Origin: DAOVXM01 sp963746255
GTDB lineage: Bacteria > Chloroflexota > Anaerolineae > Anaerolineales > UBA4823
Assembly (NCBI GenBank): GCA_963746255.1
Contig: CAVVAJ010000009.1
Span: forward strand, 1,364,001-1,428,000
DNA length: 64,000 nucleotides
Direction: 5' to 3'
Under the pieces are notes generated by a model. It did no database searches, had not been told where the DNA came from, and saw nothing but the letters and a program-made list of their open reading frames with translations. Shown here in pieces: positions 54,469 through 62,997 of the stretch (its first letter is position 1; the number at the start of each line of letters is the position of its first letter). The position numbers and the translations under genes are program-made.

Positions 54469-55059
54469 TCACAATTTCCTACACAGCAGCAAGCCCTTTC
54501 CAACACCCACTACCAGCGCATCGACCCGGGGATCGTTCTCAACGCGTTCGTTAAATGGGCGCATCTCTTCAGCGTGACTAGTCAGATTATCAGCCACTAG
54601 CAATCCACCGCCCACCAGTTCCGGCACCACCAGCTCATAGATATCCGCGTAGTGTTCTTTTTCAGCATCCAAGAAGCAGAAACCGATCAGGGGGTAATTT
54701 GCCAATCCCACGCGCGCATCGCCATGAATTAACTCGATCTTGTCCGCGACCCCAGCATTTTGAAAGGTTTGCCGGGCAAGAGCGACTTTTTCCGCAGAAG
54801 TCTCAAATGTAACCAGATGGTCACCGCGCTCCTGGCATGCGAGGGAGAGCCACAATGCAGAGTAACCAGCGCTGGTCCCTACCTCGAGTACTGTGCCAGG
54901 TGGAGCGCTGGCGCAAAGTATCGCAAGGAAGCGACCGGTCTCGTGGGGAATTTGGCGCAAGCGCTGCCTGCGAGGCGTGCCATCCTGCCGGTCACGTGTA
55001 TCAATCTGCTCAAGCTCGAGCATACATCGCTTCATTTTGGGGGGAATACGGTGAAACAT
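54469..55059 (-). CDS. O-methyltransferase (COMT-like, class I SAM)
   Basis: A 196-residue SAM-dependent O-methyltransferase of the caffeoyl-CoA/catechol OMT family. The SAM motif is PGTVLEVGTSAGYSALWLS and the metal-binding acidic patch is in FCFLDAEKEHYADIYEL (Asp/Glu) and VADNLTSHAEEM. It probably methylates a catechol-like hydroxyl. It is the second gene after the aldo/keto reductase, whose stop is 11 bases upstream, so it is likely cotranscribed. No clear Shine-Dalgarno is seen. Confidence 0.9.
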   Translation of the reverse strand: MFHRIPPKMKRCMLELEQIDTRDRQDGTPRRQRLRQIPHETGRFLAILCASAPPGTVLEVGTSAGYSALWLSLACQERGDHLVTFETSAEKVALARQTFQNAGVADKIELIHGDARVGLANYPLIGFCFLDAEKEHYADIYELVVPELVGGGLLVADNLTSHAEEMRPFNERVENDPRVDALVVGVGKGLLLCRKL

Positions 55060-55070
55060 GGCTGCCGCGG

Positions 55071-56051
55071 CTAACTATGGCCTAAAACAGGGTGCGGTCT
55101 GTAAGGCTCTTCTAAGTCGGCGCAATCTTCTGCACGCAGTTCAATTTCCAGGGCTGTTACCGCCTGATCCAGCTGGTACATCTTGCTGGCCCCGATAATG
55201 GGCGCGCTGACCCCTTCCTGGTGTAAGAGCCATGCTAGCGCTATCTGGGCAGGAGAGACCTCCAAGCGATCGGCTAGCTGTACGACGCGTTCGACGACCT
55301 CGAAATCAGTCTCCTGGAAATACATCTGCTGGGCGAAATCATCGCTTTTGGCACGCACGGTTTCCCCGAAATTCTCCGGAGCGCGGTTGCCCGCTAAGAA
55401 CCCACGCGCCAGCGGGCTCCAGGGTATGATACCTACTCCTTCGGCACGGCAGAGCGGCATCATCTCGCGCTCTTCTTCCCGGTAAACCAGGTTGTAGTGG
55501 TTCTGCATCGAGATAAATCGTGTCCAGCCATGCAGGTCCGACAGGTAAAGTGCACTGGCAAACTGCCAGGCGTACATGCTGGAAGCACCGATATAGCGTA
55601 CTTTGCCTGATTTGACTAGATCGTGCAGCGCAGCAAGAGTCTCCTCGATGGGCGTAGAGGGATCCGCACGGTGGATTTGGTACAGGTCGATATAATCAGT
55701 TCCCAAACGCTTCAGTGAAGCTTCGACCGCGCGCATGACGTGCAACCGTGATAGACCACCCTCGTTAGGGCTATCCCCAGTTGGGAAGAAGACCTTGGTT
55801 GCAATTACTACCTGGTCGCGGCGCGCGAAATCGCGCAGCGCCTGCCCCATCACCTCTTCGCTGACGCCCTGGGAATACATATCCGCTGTGTCGAAGAAGT
55901 TGATCCCCAATTCCAATGCACGCTGGATGAAAGGGCGGCTTTCTTCTTCGTCCAGCACCCAGGGTCGCCACTGCGAACTGCCGTAGGTCATCATCCCCAA
56001 GCAGATTCGCGATACTTTTATTCCAGAACGACCGAGATTGACGTATTCCAT
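55071..56051 (-). CDS. Aldo/keto reductase
   Basis: A 326-residue NADPH-dependent TIM-barrel reductase. The catalytic tetrad is visible as FDTADMYSQG (Asp and Tyr), ATKVFF (Lys) and YQIHRAD (His). The C-terminal ALAWLLHQEGVSAPIIGASKM is the cofactor-binding part. It starts MEYVNLGRSGIKVSRICLG, matching the general-stress or YhdN/Tas-like branch. GAGAGGAAACC precedes the ATG. The O-methyltransferase gene follows. Confidence 0.94.
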   Translation of the reverse strand: MEYVNLGRSGIKVSRICLGMMTYGSSQWRPWVLDEEESRPFIQRALELGINFFDTADMYSQGVSEEVMGQALRDFARRDQVVIATKVFFPTGDSPNEGGLSRLHVMRAVEASLKRLGTDYIDLYQIHRADPSTPIEETLAALHDLVKSGKVRYIGASSMYAWQFASALYLSDLHGWTRFISMQNHYNLVYREEEREMMPLCRAEGVGIIPWSPLARGFLAGNRAPENFGETVRAKSDDFAQQMYFQETDFEVVERVVQLADRLEVSPAQIALAWLLHQEGVSAPIIGASKMYQLDQAVTALEIELRAEDCADLEEPYRPHPVLGHS

Positions 56052-56091
56052 TGGTTTCCTCTCAACACAGGTTCAACATGTAACAACCAGA

Positions 56092-57798
56092 TTATGCCTC
56101 TATAGCTTCCAGTTCATAGATGGTCCTCTCCATCAGATCCACTGCCGTACCAAGTGTGTCGGGATCGAAAGCAAACCGAGCGCCTGCGGCGGAGTAAAGC
56201 TGCGGCAGCGGGCGCGTACCGCCAAGGGAAAGCGCATGGCGGTAGTCAGCCACAGCCTTGCGCGGATCGGTAACTGCATTACGCCATACCTGGACCGCTC
56301 CCAACAGCGCCATCCCATATTCGACATAATAAAACGGATCCTGGTGAATGTGCCCCTTTCGATGCCAACCAGTAGCTAATTCCTCATCAAGCCCCGACCA
56401 ATCCTCAAAAGTCATAAATCGTCCCCACAGCTCGGTCCATTTTGCATCACAGTTTTGCGGCTCATTGGCAGCTTCATGGTGGGTATAGACCCAATGCTGG
56501 AATGCATCGACAACTGCCATGAAAGGCCAAAAGAGCAAACTCTGTTCAAGGTGGTCGATACGAGCGCGGGCTGCTTCAGCTGGTGTATAGAAGCTCTGCG
56601 GGCTGGCATAATATGGTGCAGCCAAAAATTCCATAGCCATAGAAGCAACCTCAACAAACTCCAATGGCGGCTCAAGCTGATGAAAATAAGGCAGTTGTTG
56701 GCTCTCAAACACATGGAAAGCGTGTCCACCCTCATGCACCAACGTCTCAACATCGCGCTGCGTGCCAACTGCATTCGTAAAGATAAAAGGTCGTCGGACA
56801 ACCGGATACTCCGTGCAGTAGCCTCCGGGCGCTTTATTTTTTCGGTTATCAAGGTCTAGGTAGCCTTCTCGGCGCATTACATTGTAGTATTCGCCGAGCT
56901 GAAGGTCCACCTGGGCGAAAATTGAAGCTGTTTTCTCATCAAGCTCGCTCACCGTCTGGAATGGTTGAAGTGGTGGCCGAGAGCTTACATCCGTCAATAA
57001 ATCCCAAGGCCGTACGCATGAAAGGCCCAACCGTTTACGGCGCCGTTCAACCAATCGCTCAGCTGCTGGTAGAACCTGCGTCTCTATTGCCCTGTGGAAA
57101 GTCTCGCAGTCTGCCGGTGAATAATCAAACCGCAGCATCTGTTTCCAACGATAGGCGCGAAAATCAGGACAGCCAGCATTTGCAGCCAACTGGCGACGCC
57201 CTTCCAAGAGCCTGATCCATAGTTCATTGATCGCCTCGCGGTCAGCAAGCCAGCGCTCCATCTTCAACCGCCAGGCGCGTTCTCGCTTCGCTCGTTCTGG
57301 ATCTTCAAGAACCTGGTCAAGCTGCAGTAAAGTAACCTCATGTCCCTCCCACTGAACGGATTGTGCGCCGAGGATTCTGTCATAGTCAGTTGCCAACTTG
57401 AGCTGCTGCGACAGCAAGGGGAGGTTTTCGCTTCGGAACAGCTCGACTTCCGCACGCATGTTGCGCAGCGGCACAGAAAAATTCTTGGGTTCCAGTCCGC
57501 TATCAATAAGCTTGTTTCTCAAACGCTGCTCCGCAGCCTGCGATGGGGAGTAAATCTGGTCAAGAAAAGCATGGTAATTTGCCTCCGCCTGGCTATCTGA
57601 AGTATCCACTGTGGTCGCAACCATCAAACGTTGTTCGCTCTCGTAGAGCAGCCGGCTTAAGTCGCTCCAGTCCTGCATCCATTGATCCAGGGATTGCGCG
57701 TTCAGCAAGCGCGTTTCTAATTCCTGATAGTAGGGTTCGATTTTGGGCCAAGGCCATTTCATGATTTCTTGCGCGGTTTGTGGCAGTGGTTTTGGCAT
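56092..57798 (-). CDS. M3-family oligoendopeptidase (PepF-like)
   Basis: A 568-residue cytoplasmic zinc peptidase. The HExxH motif is HEGGHAFHVF, and the third ligand Glu lies in LEFVEVASMAMEFL, as in oligoendopeptidase F. The length is typical of the PepF/M3 group. It probably degrades short peptides. AGGATTTGAT precedes the ATG. It is followed by the aldo/keto reductase gene 40 bases on, same strand. Confidence 0.93.
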   Translation of the reverse strand: MPKPLPQTAQEIMKWPWPKIEPYYQELETRLLNAQSLDQWMQDWSDLSRLLYESEQRLMVATTVDTSDSQAEANYHAFLDQIYSPSQAAEQRLRNKLIDSGLEPKNFSVPLRNMRAEVELFRSENLPLLSQQLKLATDYDRILGAQSVQWEGHEVTLLQLDQVLEDPERAKRERAWRLKMERWLADREAINELWIRLLEGRRQLAANAGCPDFRAYRWKQMLRFDYSPADCETFHRAIETQVLPAAERLVERRRKRLGLSCVRPWDLLTDVSSRPPLQPFQTVSELDEKTASIFAQVDLQLGEYYNVMRREGYLDLDNRKNKAPGGYCTEYPVVRRPFIFTNAVGTQRDVETLVHEGGHAFHVFESQQLPYFHQLEPPLEFVEVASMAMEFLAAPYYASPQSFYTPAEAARARIDHLEQSLLFWPFMAVVDAFQHWVYTHHEAANEPQNCDAKWTELWGRFMTFEDWSGLDEELATGWHRKGHIHQDPFYYVEYGMALLGAVQVWRNAVTDPRKAVADYRHALSLGGTRPLPQLYSAAGARFAFDPDTLGTAVDLMERTIYELEAIEA

Positions 57799-57837
57799 AT
57801 CAAATCCTGTATTTGGTGGTAAATCTTTTTTTAAGAG

Positions 57838-59325
57838 TTACATTTCAGGCTGGGCCTGGTGCCAATCTGTTGCGAGCTGGAAAGCATAAACAGCCTGAAA
57901 GAGCTGCCCCTCATTCCAATGAGCCGCCATCAGCTGCATCCCAATTGGCAGGTGTTGGTCGTCAAACCCAACCGGGAAAGAGATCCCCGGGACACCAGCT
58001 AAATTGGCAGGCAGTGTGAATATGTCCTCCAGATACATAGAAAGCGGATCATCGCCGTGCTCACCAATCTTAAAGGCAGTCGTCGGGGTTACCGGGGCGG
58101 CGATTAAATCCACCTGATTAAAGGTCATTTCAAAGTCACGTTTGATCAATGTGCGCACTTTTTGAGCCTGCCCATAGAAAGCATCGTAATAACCAGCCGA
58201 AAGGGCATATGTGCCCAGCATGATGCGGCGCTTGACTTCTGCTCCGAACCCTGCACCGCGCGTATTACGATAAACATCTCCTAAGTTATCCGCCGCGTGA
58301 CGGGGTCCATAACGGATGCCATCGTAGCGCGCCAGATTGGCGGATGCTTCGGCGGGGGCGATCAAATAGTATACCGGCAAGGCGTATTCTGTATGGGGCA
58401 AACTTATTGGCAGTATTTCCGCCCCCAGAGAAGCTAGCTTTTGGATGGCCTGCTGGACAGCACGCTCCACATCAGGCTGCAAGCCAGTGATAAAGTACTC
58501 GCTAGGCACCCCAATCCGTACGCCGCGCAGCGGCTGCTCGACACCAACGAGGTTATTAAGTTTTAACTCAGGCAATTGTTGGTCCTGGGATGTGGCGTCT
58601 AGTGGGTCTGGTCCAGCAATAATGGAGAAGAGCGCTGCGACCTCGTCGACCGTGGTTCCTAATACACCGACCACATCCAAGGATGAACCATAGGCAACCA
58701 AGCCGTAGCGTGAGACCCGGCCATAAGTCGGTTTTAGGCCAGTTACACCGCAGAAGGCCGCCGGCTGGCGGACACTACCGCCGGTATCTGTGCCCAGCGC
58801 CGCTGGCGCAAGGCGGGCGGCTACGGCAGCAGCGCTTCCGCCGCTCGACCCGCCCGGAACACGGGCGCGATCCCAGGGATTGTGCGTCACACCATAAGCG
58901 GAGTTCTCGGTTGAAGAGCCCATCGCGAATTCATCAGTATTGGTCTTGCCAAGCAGCACCATACCGGCTGCTATTAGGCGTTCTACGACAGTGGCATGGT
59001 ATGGTGGCACAAAGTTTTCCAGGATACGTGAGCCGCAAGTGCAGCGCACACCGGCAACACATAACACATCCTTGACCGCCAGCGGGATTCCTAGCACTGG
59101 GGAAATCAATCTACTAGGTTCCTTTCGCCAAGCCGCCAGCGTACGATCTGCTTCTTGTGCCTGCTGCAGTGCCATTTCCGGCGAGAGTGTCAAGTAGGCA
59201 TTCAGCTGTCCGTTAAACTCCGCTATCCGCTCCAAGTATGCCTCAGTCAAAGCGCGGCTAGAGATCTCACCCTTACGCAGTGCTTCAGCTGCCTGGGAAA
59301 GACTTAAGTCTGTCAACATACTCAT
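57838..59325 (-). CDS. gatA: Aspartyl/glutamyl-tRNA amidotransferase subunit A
   Basis: A 495-residue amidase-signature subunit that frees ammonia from glutamine for GatB. The catalytic Lys is K85 (PLAVKDV), the cis-Ser S160 (VPGGSSGGS) and the nucleophile S184 (TDTGGSVRQPA). Length and order are normal. It follows gatC by 35 bases and is translated from the same leaderless transcript. An alternative in-frame ATG lies at 59319. Confidence 0.97.
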   Translation of the reverse strand: MSMLTDLSLSQAAEALRKGEISSRALTEAYLERIAEFNGQLNAYLTLSPEMALQQAQEADRTLAAWRKEPSRLISPVLGIPLAVKDVLCVAGVRCTCGSRILENFVPPYHATVVERLIAAGMVLLGKTNTDEFAMGSSTENSAYGVTHNPWDRARVPGGSSGGSAAAVAARLAPAALGTDTGGSVRQPAAFCGVTGLKPTYGRVSRYGLVAYGSSLDVVGVLGTTVDEVAALFSIIAGPDPLDATSQDQQLPELKLNNLVGVEQPLRGVRIGVPSEYFITGLQPDVERAVQQAIQKLASLGAEILPISLPHTEYALPVYYLIAPAEASANLARYDGIRYGPRHAADNLGDVYRNTRGAGFGAEVKRRIMLGTYALSAGYYDAFYGQAQKVRTLIKRDFEMTFNQVDLIAAPVTPTTAFKIGEHGDDPLSMYLEDIFTLPANLAGVPGISFPVGFDDQHLPIGMQLMAAHWNEGQLFQAVYAFQLATDWHQAQPEM

Positions 59326-59360
59326 AGCAGATCGGGAGTGCCTAACCGGGATGACAGCTA

Positions 59361-59648
59361 TTATTCCAGCACTGGCGGCACCAGGAACTGGTTATCTCGT
59401 GTAGCGGGAGCATTCTGCAGCAATTCTTCAGGGCTCAACCCAGAGCGCGGCTGGTCCTCCCGTAGGTGACCGCGCAGCGGGAGCACACTGGATGTTGGGG
59501 GGATATCAGTCGTGTCCAAATGCTGCAGTTGGGCGAAATATTCCAGGATGGCAGAGAGCTGTTGTCCGAAGCGTTCAAGCTCAGCGGCGCTCAGCTTCAG
59601 TCGTGCTAATTCTGCGATCATTTCCACTTCTTCTCTGCTCAACTGCAT
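59361..59648 (-). CDS. gatC: Aspartyl/glutamyl-tRNA amidotransferase subunit C
   Basis: A 95-residue stabilising subunit of GatCAB. It begins MQLSREEVEMIAELARLKLS and has the LEYFAQLQHLDTTDIPPTSSVLPLRG stretch of the family. It starts exactly seven bases after TATAAT without a Shine-Dalgarno sequence, so its mRNA is probably leaderless. gatA follows. gatB is encoded elsewhere in this window. Confidence 0.95.
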   Translation of the reverse strand: MQLSREEVEMIAELARLKLSAAELERFGQQLSAILEYFAQLQHLDTTDIPPTSSVLPLRGHLREDQPRSGLSPEELLQNAPATRDNQFLVPPVLE

Positions 59649-59661
59649 GATGCAGATTATA
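59646..59661 (-). promoter_or_regulatory. Leaderless promoter of gatCA (TATAAT-N7-ATG)
   Basis: On the minus strand TATAAT (59661-59656), CTGCATC, ATG (59648-59646). Confidence 0.65.
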
Positions 59662-59714
59662 ACATGCGGAGTTTGGGGAACTTATCTCGGTGGGTGAAGC
59701 CAGAGATTATGTCG

Positions 59715-60711
59715 CTACCATTCCTGGGTGTACCAGCGTAAATACTGGTCTATGTGGGAAGTCCAGTATGCTTCCTCATGGTAGCCGGGGAAAAGGTACC
59801 ATTCATGCGGGATAGCCTCCTCATTTAGCAAGTCTGCAAACCAGATAGCGGAAGCCAGTATTGCTGGGCGATCCTTTTCACCAATATCCAGGTAAATTCG
59901 CGGCAGCTGCCCTACAGGTATGGAATCTCAGCCACCCGCGGATATAGTTGGTATCCGTCCAAAAGACCGGTAGGCTGTGGGCACCAATAGCTCCAAACAG
60001 CTCCCAATAGGAGAGGCCCAGGTGGATTGCCCAGCCAGCCCCACGTGACAAACCACCAACTGCACGGTTGCTGCGCTTTGGAACTGTGCGGTAATGTTTG
60101 TCGATATAGGGTATCAACTGCTCCGCAAGCACTGCGCCGAAGGCGTCCTCGGTAGGCTGCGCCCAGGAGCGATCACGCGGCAGCACAATGATCACCGGCG
60201 AAATCTCACCTGACGCGATCAAGACATCCGCAGTTTCATCAATTCCAAGGCGATCCCACTGGTCATGATTATAATTTTGCCCGTGAACCATGTATAGGAC
60301 TGGGTAGAGGCGATCCGTCTCCTGGTCGTAGCAAGCAGGCAGATACACCGCGTACTCCATCGGCAATGGCAGGCGTGGGTCGCTTAGGCTGCCATATTCA
60401 AAGCGCCCACCACTTTGCCTGCATGGAAGTGGTGTTGGTGAAAAAGTTGGGAGCGCGGTACGGGTTGCAGTCGCGGTAGCCGTGATAGCAGGCGTTTCCG
60501 TCAGCGCTAGTGTGGTAGGGCTCCGGGTTGGGGAAGGACTTGGGTCTGTAGATTGCGGATTAGCTGGAAGTGGTACTGTCTTCTGCTCCGTTACCGGAGA
60601 CACAAATTGTGGTTGGCAGGCAATTACCAGGCAAAGGGCAGTTACGGCAACCAGAAACCATAAGTTACGCTGTTTACAGCTAATAACCCCGGGTGATCGT
60701 CTCGTGCTCAC
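59715..60711 (-). pseudogene. Esterase-family lipoprotein (alpha/beta hydrolase), frameshifted
   Basis: The N-terminal part (59878-60711) has a lipobox (LVIAC, Cys32), a Thr/Pro-rich linker and an esterase-D-like domain with YLPACYDQ, MVHGQNYNHDQWD and the nucleophile motif GGLSRGAGWA. Its frame ends early, but after removing one base near 59919-59928 the reading continues to TAG at 59715: RFIPVGQLPRIYLDIGEKDR, the Asp region, and a C-terminus with PGYHEEAYW (catalytic His). The protein would be about 331 residues. The start is a GTG at 60711, seven bases after TACACT. Confidence 0.85.
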
Positions 60712-60724
60712 ACGGTGGAGTGTA
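60709..60724 (-). promoter_or_regulatory. Possible leaderless promoter of the esterase gene (TACACT-N7-GTG)
   Basis: On the minus strand TACACT (60724-60719), seven bases, GTG (60711-60709). A weak -35 (TGGACG at 60747-60742) is 17 bases upstream. It has the same spacing as the TATAAT examples, with a weaker box. Confidence 0.45.
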
Positions 60725-60891
60725 TCAAAAGCTCCGCATCTCGTCCATGGAAGAGAACAGACTGAGCCAGTTCTCAGTTGGCAACAATTAAAACACCATG
60801 GGTATACAATTATCCAGGGCGCGGTACATTCTTGTCAGTGATTTGGTTAGTATACGGAGGGTTTCTACCAGACGTTCAGGTGTCGTCGGGG

Positions 60892-61152
60892 TTAGTGCGG
60901 CTCAATGACAAATTTAATTGCGGTGCGAATTTTATCATCGATAACAACATCCACAAACTCTGGGATGCATACGATGCTATAACCGTCTTCAGCCAAGTAG
61001 CTCTTAGCTAAGGCCATTGCCTTGACCGCCTGGTTGATGGCGCTCGCACCAATGGCTTGCACCTCGACATGCTGTTTTTCGCGGAAAACGCCGGCGATTG
61101 CACCTGCCACGGCAGAAGTGCGCGACTTGCCTGCAACCTTGATGATGTCCAT
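60892..61152 (-). CDS. spoVS: Stage V sporulation protein S-like protein
   Basis: An 86-residue SpoVS-family protein: MDIIKVAGKSRTSAVAGAIAG at the start, VEVQAIGASAINQAVKAMALAKSYL and IPEFVDVVIDDKIRTAIKFVIEP at the end, all family-conserved. SpoVS belongs to the Alba-like superfamily and may bind nucleic acid. It also occurs in non-sporulating bacteria. The longer frame from 61248 has an unlikely start; the ATG at 61152 has GGGAGGAACAGGGTC before it. Confidence 0.93.
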   Translation of the reverse strand: MDIIKVAGKSRTSAVAGAIAGVFREKQHVEVQAIGASAINQAVKAMALAKSYLAEDGYSIVCIPEFVDVVIDDKIRTAIKFVIEPH

Positions 61153-61398
61153 GACCCTGTTCCTCCCTGAACTATAATCGCTCGGCCCATGGTTGACCGT
61201 GAAGTTTAGTTCGCTGGTGCTTAATGATTGTACAAGATTTTTGCACATGAATCAACTACAAGTTTGCATTAACAATCCCAACGTCAAATAAATTTGTTGT
61301 AAACTTAAACAGGCAATCGGTTCCATTAAACCCTGGGCATGTACAAACGATACTGTCCAATATCGAATTAGAGTTAAACATCATAGGAGAATTTCGAG

Positions 61399-62545
61399 AT
61401 GTCTACACCTGATTGGAGCGCGTGGCGGGAAGAATTTCCCGGTCTACAGAAAAGTACCTACCTCAATACCGTATCCTTAGGACAGCTGTCGCGGCGCTCG
61501 CGCTTGGCAGTTTACCGCTTTTTAGACGAGTGGACCGCGTACGGTGCAGCGGCATGGTACAGCTCTTGGTTGGAGGAAGTCGATGCGCTACGCGGGGAAT
61601 TCGCGCGCACAATCGGCGCACAAAAAGACGAGATCGCCATACTGCCCAATATCTCCTCTGCTTTGGCTGCCGTTAGCTCATGTATTGATTTCTCAGATCG
61701 CTCACGCGTGGTTTCATGCGAACTAGATTTTCCGACCATCACACATCATTTCTTGGCCAAGGGAGGACAGGGAGTTGAGAGCTTCATATTGCCTTCGGCC
61801 GATAAGATCGGTATCCCATTGGGTTCCTTTGCTGCGGCTATCAATGAACGTACAGCACTGATCGCAACCTGCCGGGTATACTTCACCAGCGGCTTTATTC
61901 AAGATATCCAGCAGCTGGCAGACATTGCCCACCAAAAAGGCGCTCTCTGCCTGATTGACGATTACCAGGGCACCGGACAGATCCCGATTGACGTTAAGCA
62001 AGCAGGCGTGGACTTCCTGATATCGGGTGGATTGAAGTGGCTGATCGGCGGCCCAGGCGTGGCTTACTTGTACGTCCGCCGCGAGCTAATCGCTGACCTC
62101 AAGCCAACTGTAACAGGTTGGTTCGCCCACAACCGCCAATTCGATTTTGACCCATATACACTCGAGTATCGAGAAGACTCTACGTCGTTTCGAAGCCGGC
62201 ACCCCTGCTGTACCCGCAGTATTTGCCGCCCGCGCTGGTCTAGAAATCATCAATGAAATTGGCACCCTGGAGATTCGGCGACGATCAGCAGCCATCAGTC
62301 AAGACCTGGTCGAGCGTCTCAAGGCACACGGATACAAATTACGCATCCCGACCAACCCGAATCAACAATCCAGTATCACTATCGTTGAGCTTGATAATCC
62401 ACTCGAGGTAACTCATTCATTAGCCGAACGGAATATCATCGTTGATAAAAGACCTGGGGCGGTACGCATTTCCCCGTACTTCTACAACACACTAGAAGAG
62501 AACGAGATATTTGTCAGTGGGCTGGATGAAGTCTGCCGCCGGTAA
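61399..62545 (+). pseudogene. Class V aminotransferase (cysteine desulfurase-like), frameshifted
   Basis: The N-terminal half (61399-62256) starts with WREEFPGLQKSTYLNTVSLGQ and has the PLP Asp/Gln region LCLIDDYQGTGQIPID and the Lys in FLISGGLKWLIGGPGVA. The C-terminal half (62147-62545) continues in another frame with RRFEAGTPAVPAVFAARAGL and ends near VDKRPGAVRISPYFYNT. One extra base near 62176-62192 accounts for the break. The sequence resembles class V enzymes related to cysteine desulfurases, kynureninase and isopenicillin N epimerase; the reaction is unknown. AGGAGAATTTCGAG precedes the ATG. Confidence 0.87.
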
Positions 62546-62602
62546 ATACTAGCACCATGCCTTTAGACAAAGGGGAGGCGCCATAACGAACGCGCGTGCC
62601 CC

Positions 62603-62631
62603 TTGCCTTGGTAGGTTTCCTATGGCACAAT
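62603..62631 (+). promoter_or_regulatory. Promoter giving a very short leader
   Basis: TTGCCT (62603-62608), 17 bases, CACAAT (62626-62631). The ATG at 62641 begins ten bases after the box ends, so the leader should be only two or three bases long. No Shine-Dalgarno sequence. Confidence 0.5.
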
Positions 62632-62640
62632 ACTCAAACC

Positions 62641-62997
62641 ATGGCGCGTTGGTTTAGCTTTCTGCTCGTAATCCTGATCGGCATCGGGCTGGGCTTTCTC
62701 TACGGATTGAAGATAAACCCAGTTACGTTTGTTGACTTATCACCCGAAATGCTGAGCGAGGATTACCAAACTGATTACGTTCTAATGGTAGCCGAATCCT
62801 ACCAGCTTGATCAGGATACCAGCCTGGTATTGCAGCGTCTGGCGGTATTGGGTAGTGAACCAGCAACAGACATCATCCGCCAGGCAATAATTTTCGCCGA
62901 AAAGATAGGCTATACGGATGCGGATATTGCCTTAATGCGCACACTGCTGCTGGACGTCGAAAACCAGAGGCCCCTAATAGAGATGCCAAGCTCATGA
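62641..62997 (+). CDS. Small TM-anchored protein, paralogue of the next gene
   Basis: 118 residues: one TM helix (about 4-22), then a 95-residue extracytoplasmic helical domain (LSPEMLSEDYQTDYVLMVAE ... IGYTDADIALMRTLL). The domain is similar to the first extracytoplasmic part of the next protein, with SPEML/SPDML as the shared motif. No family is recognised. The frame is open from 62596, but the ATG at 62641 fits the promoter and the TM start. Its TGA overlaps the next ATG. Confidence 0.7.
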   Translation: MARWFSFLLVILIGIGLGFLYGLKINPVTFVDLSPEMLSEDYQTDYVLMVAESYQLDQDTSLVLQRLAVLGSEPATDIIRQAIIFAEKIGYTDADIALMRTLLLDVENQRPLIEMPSS

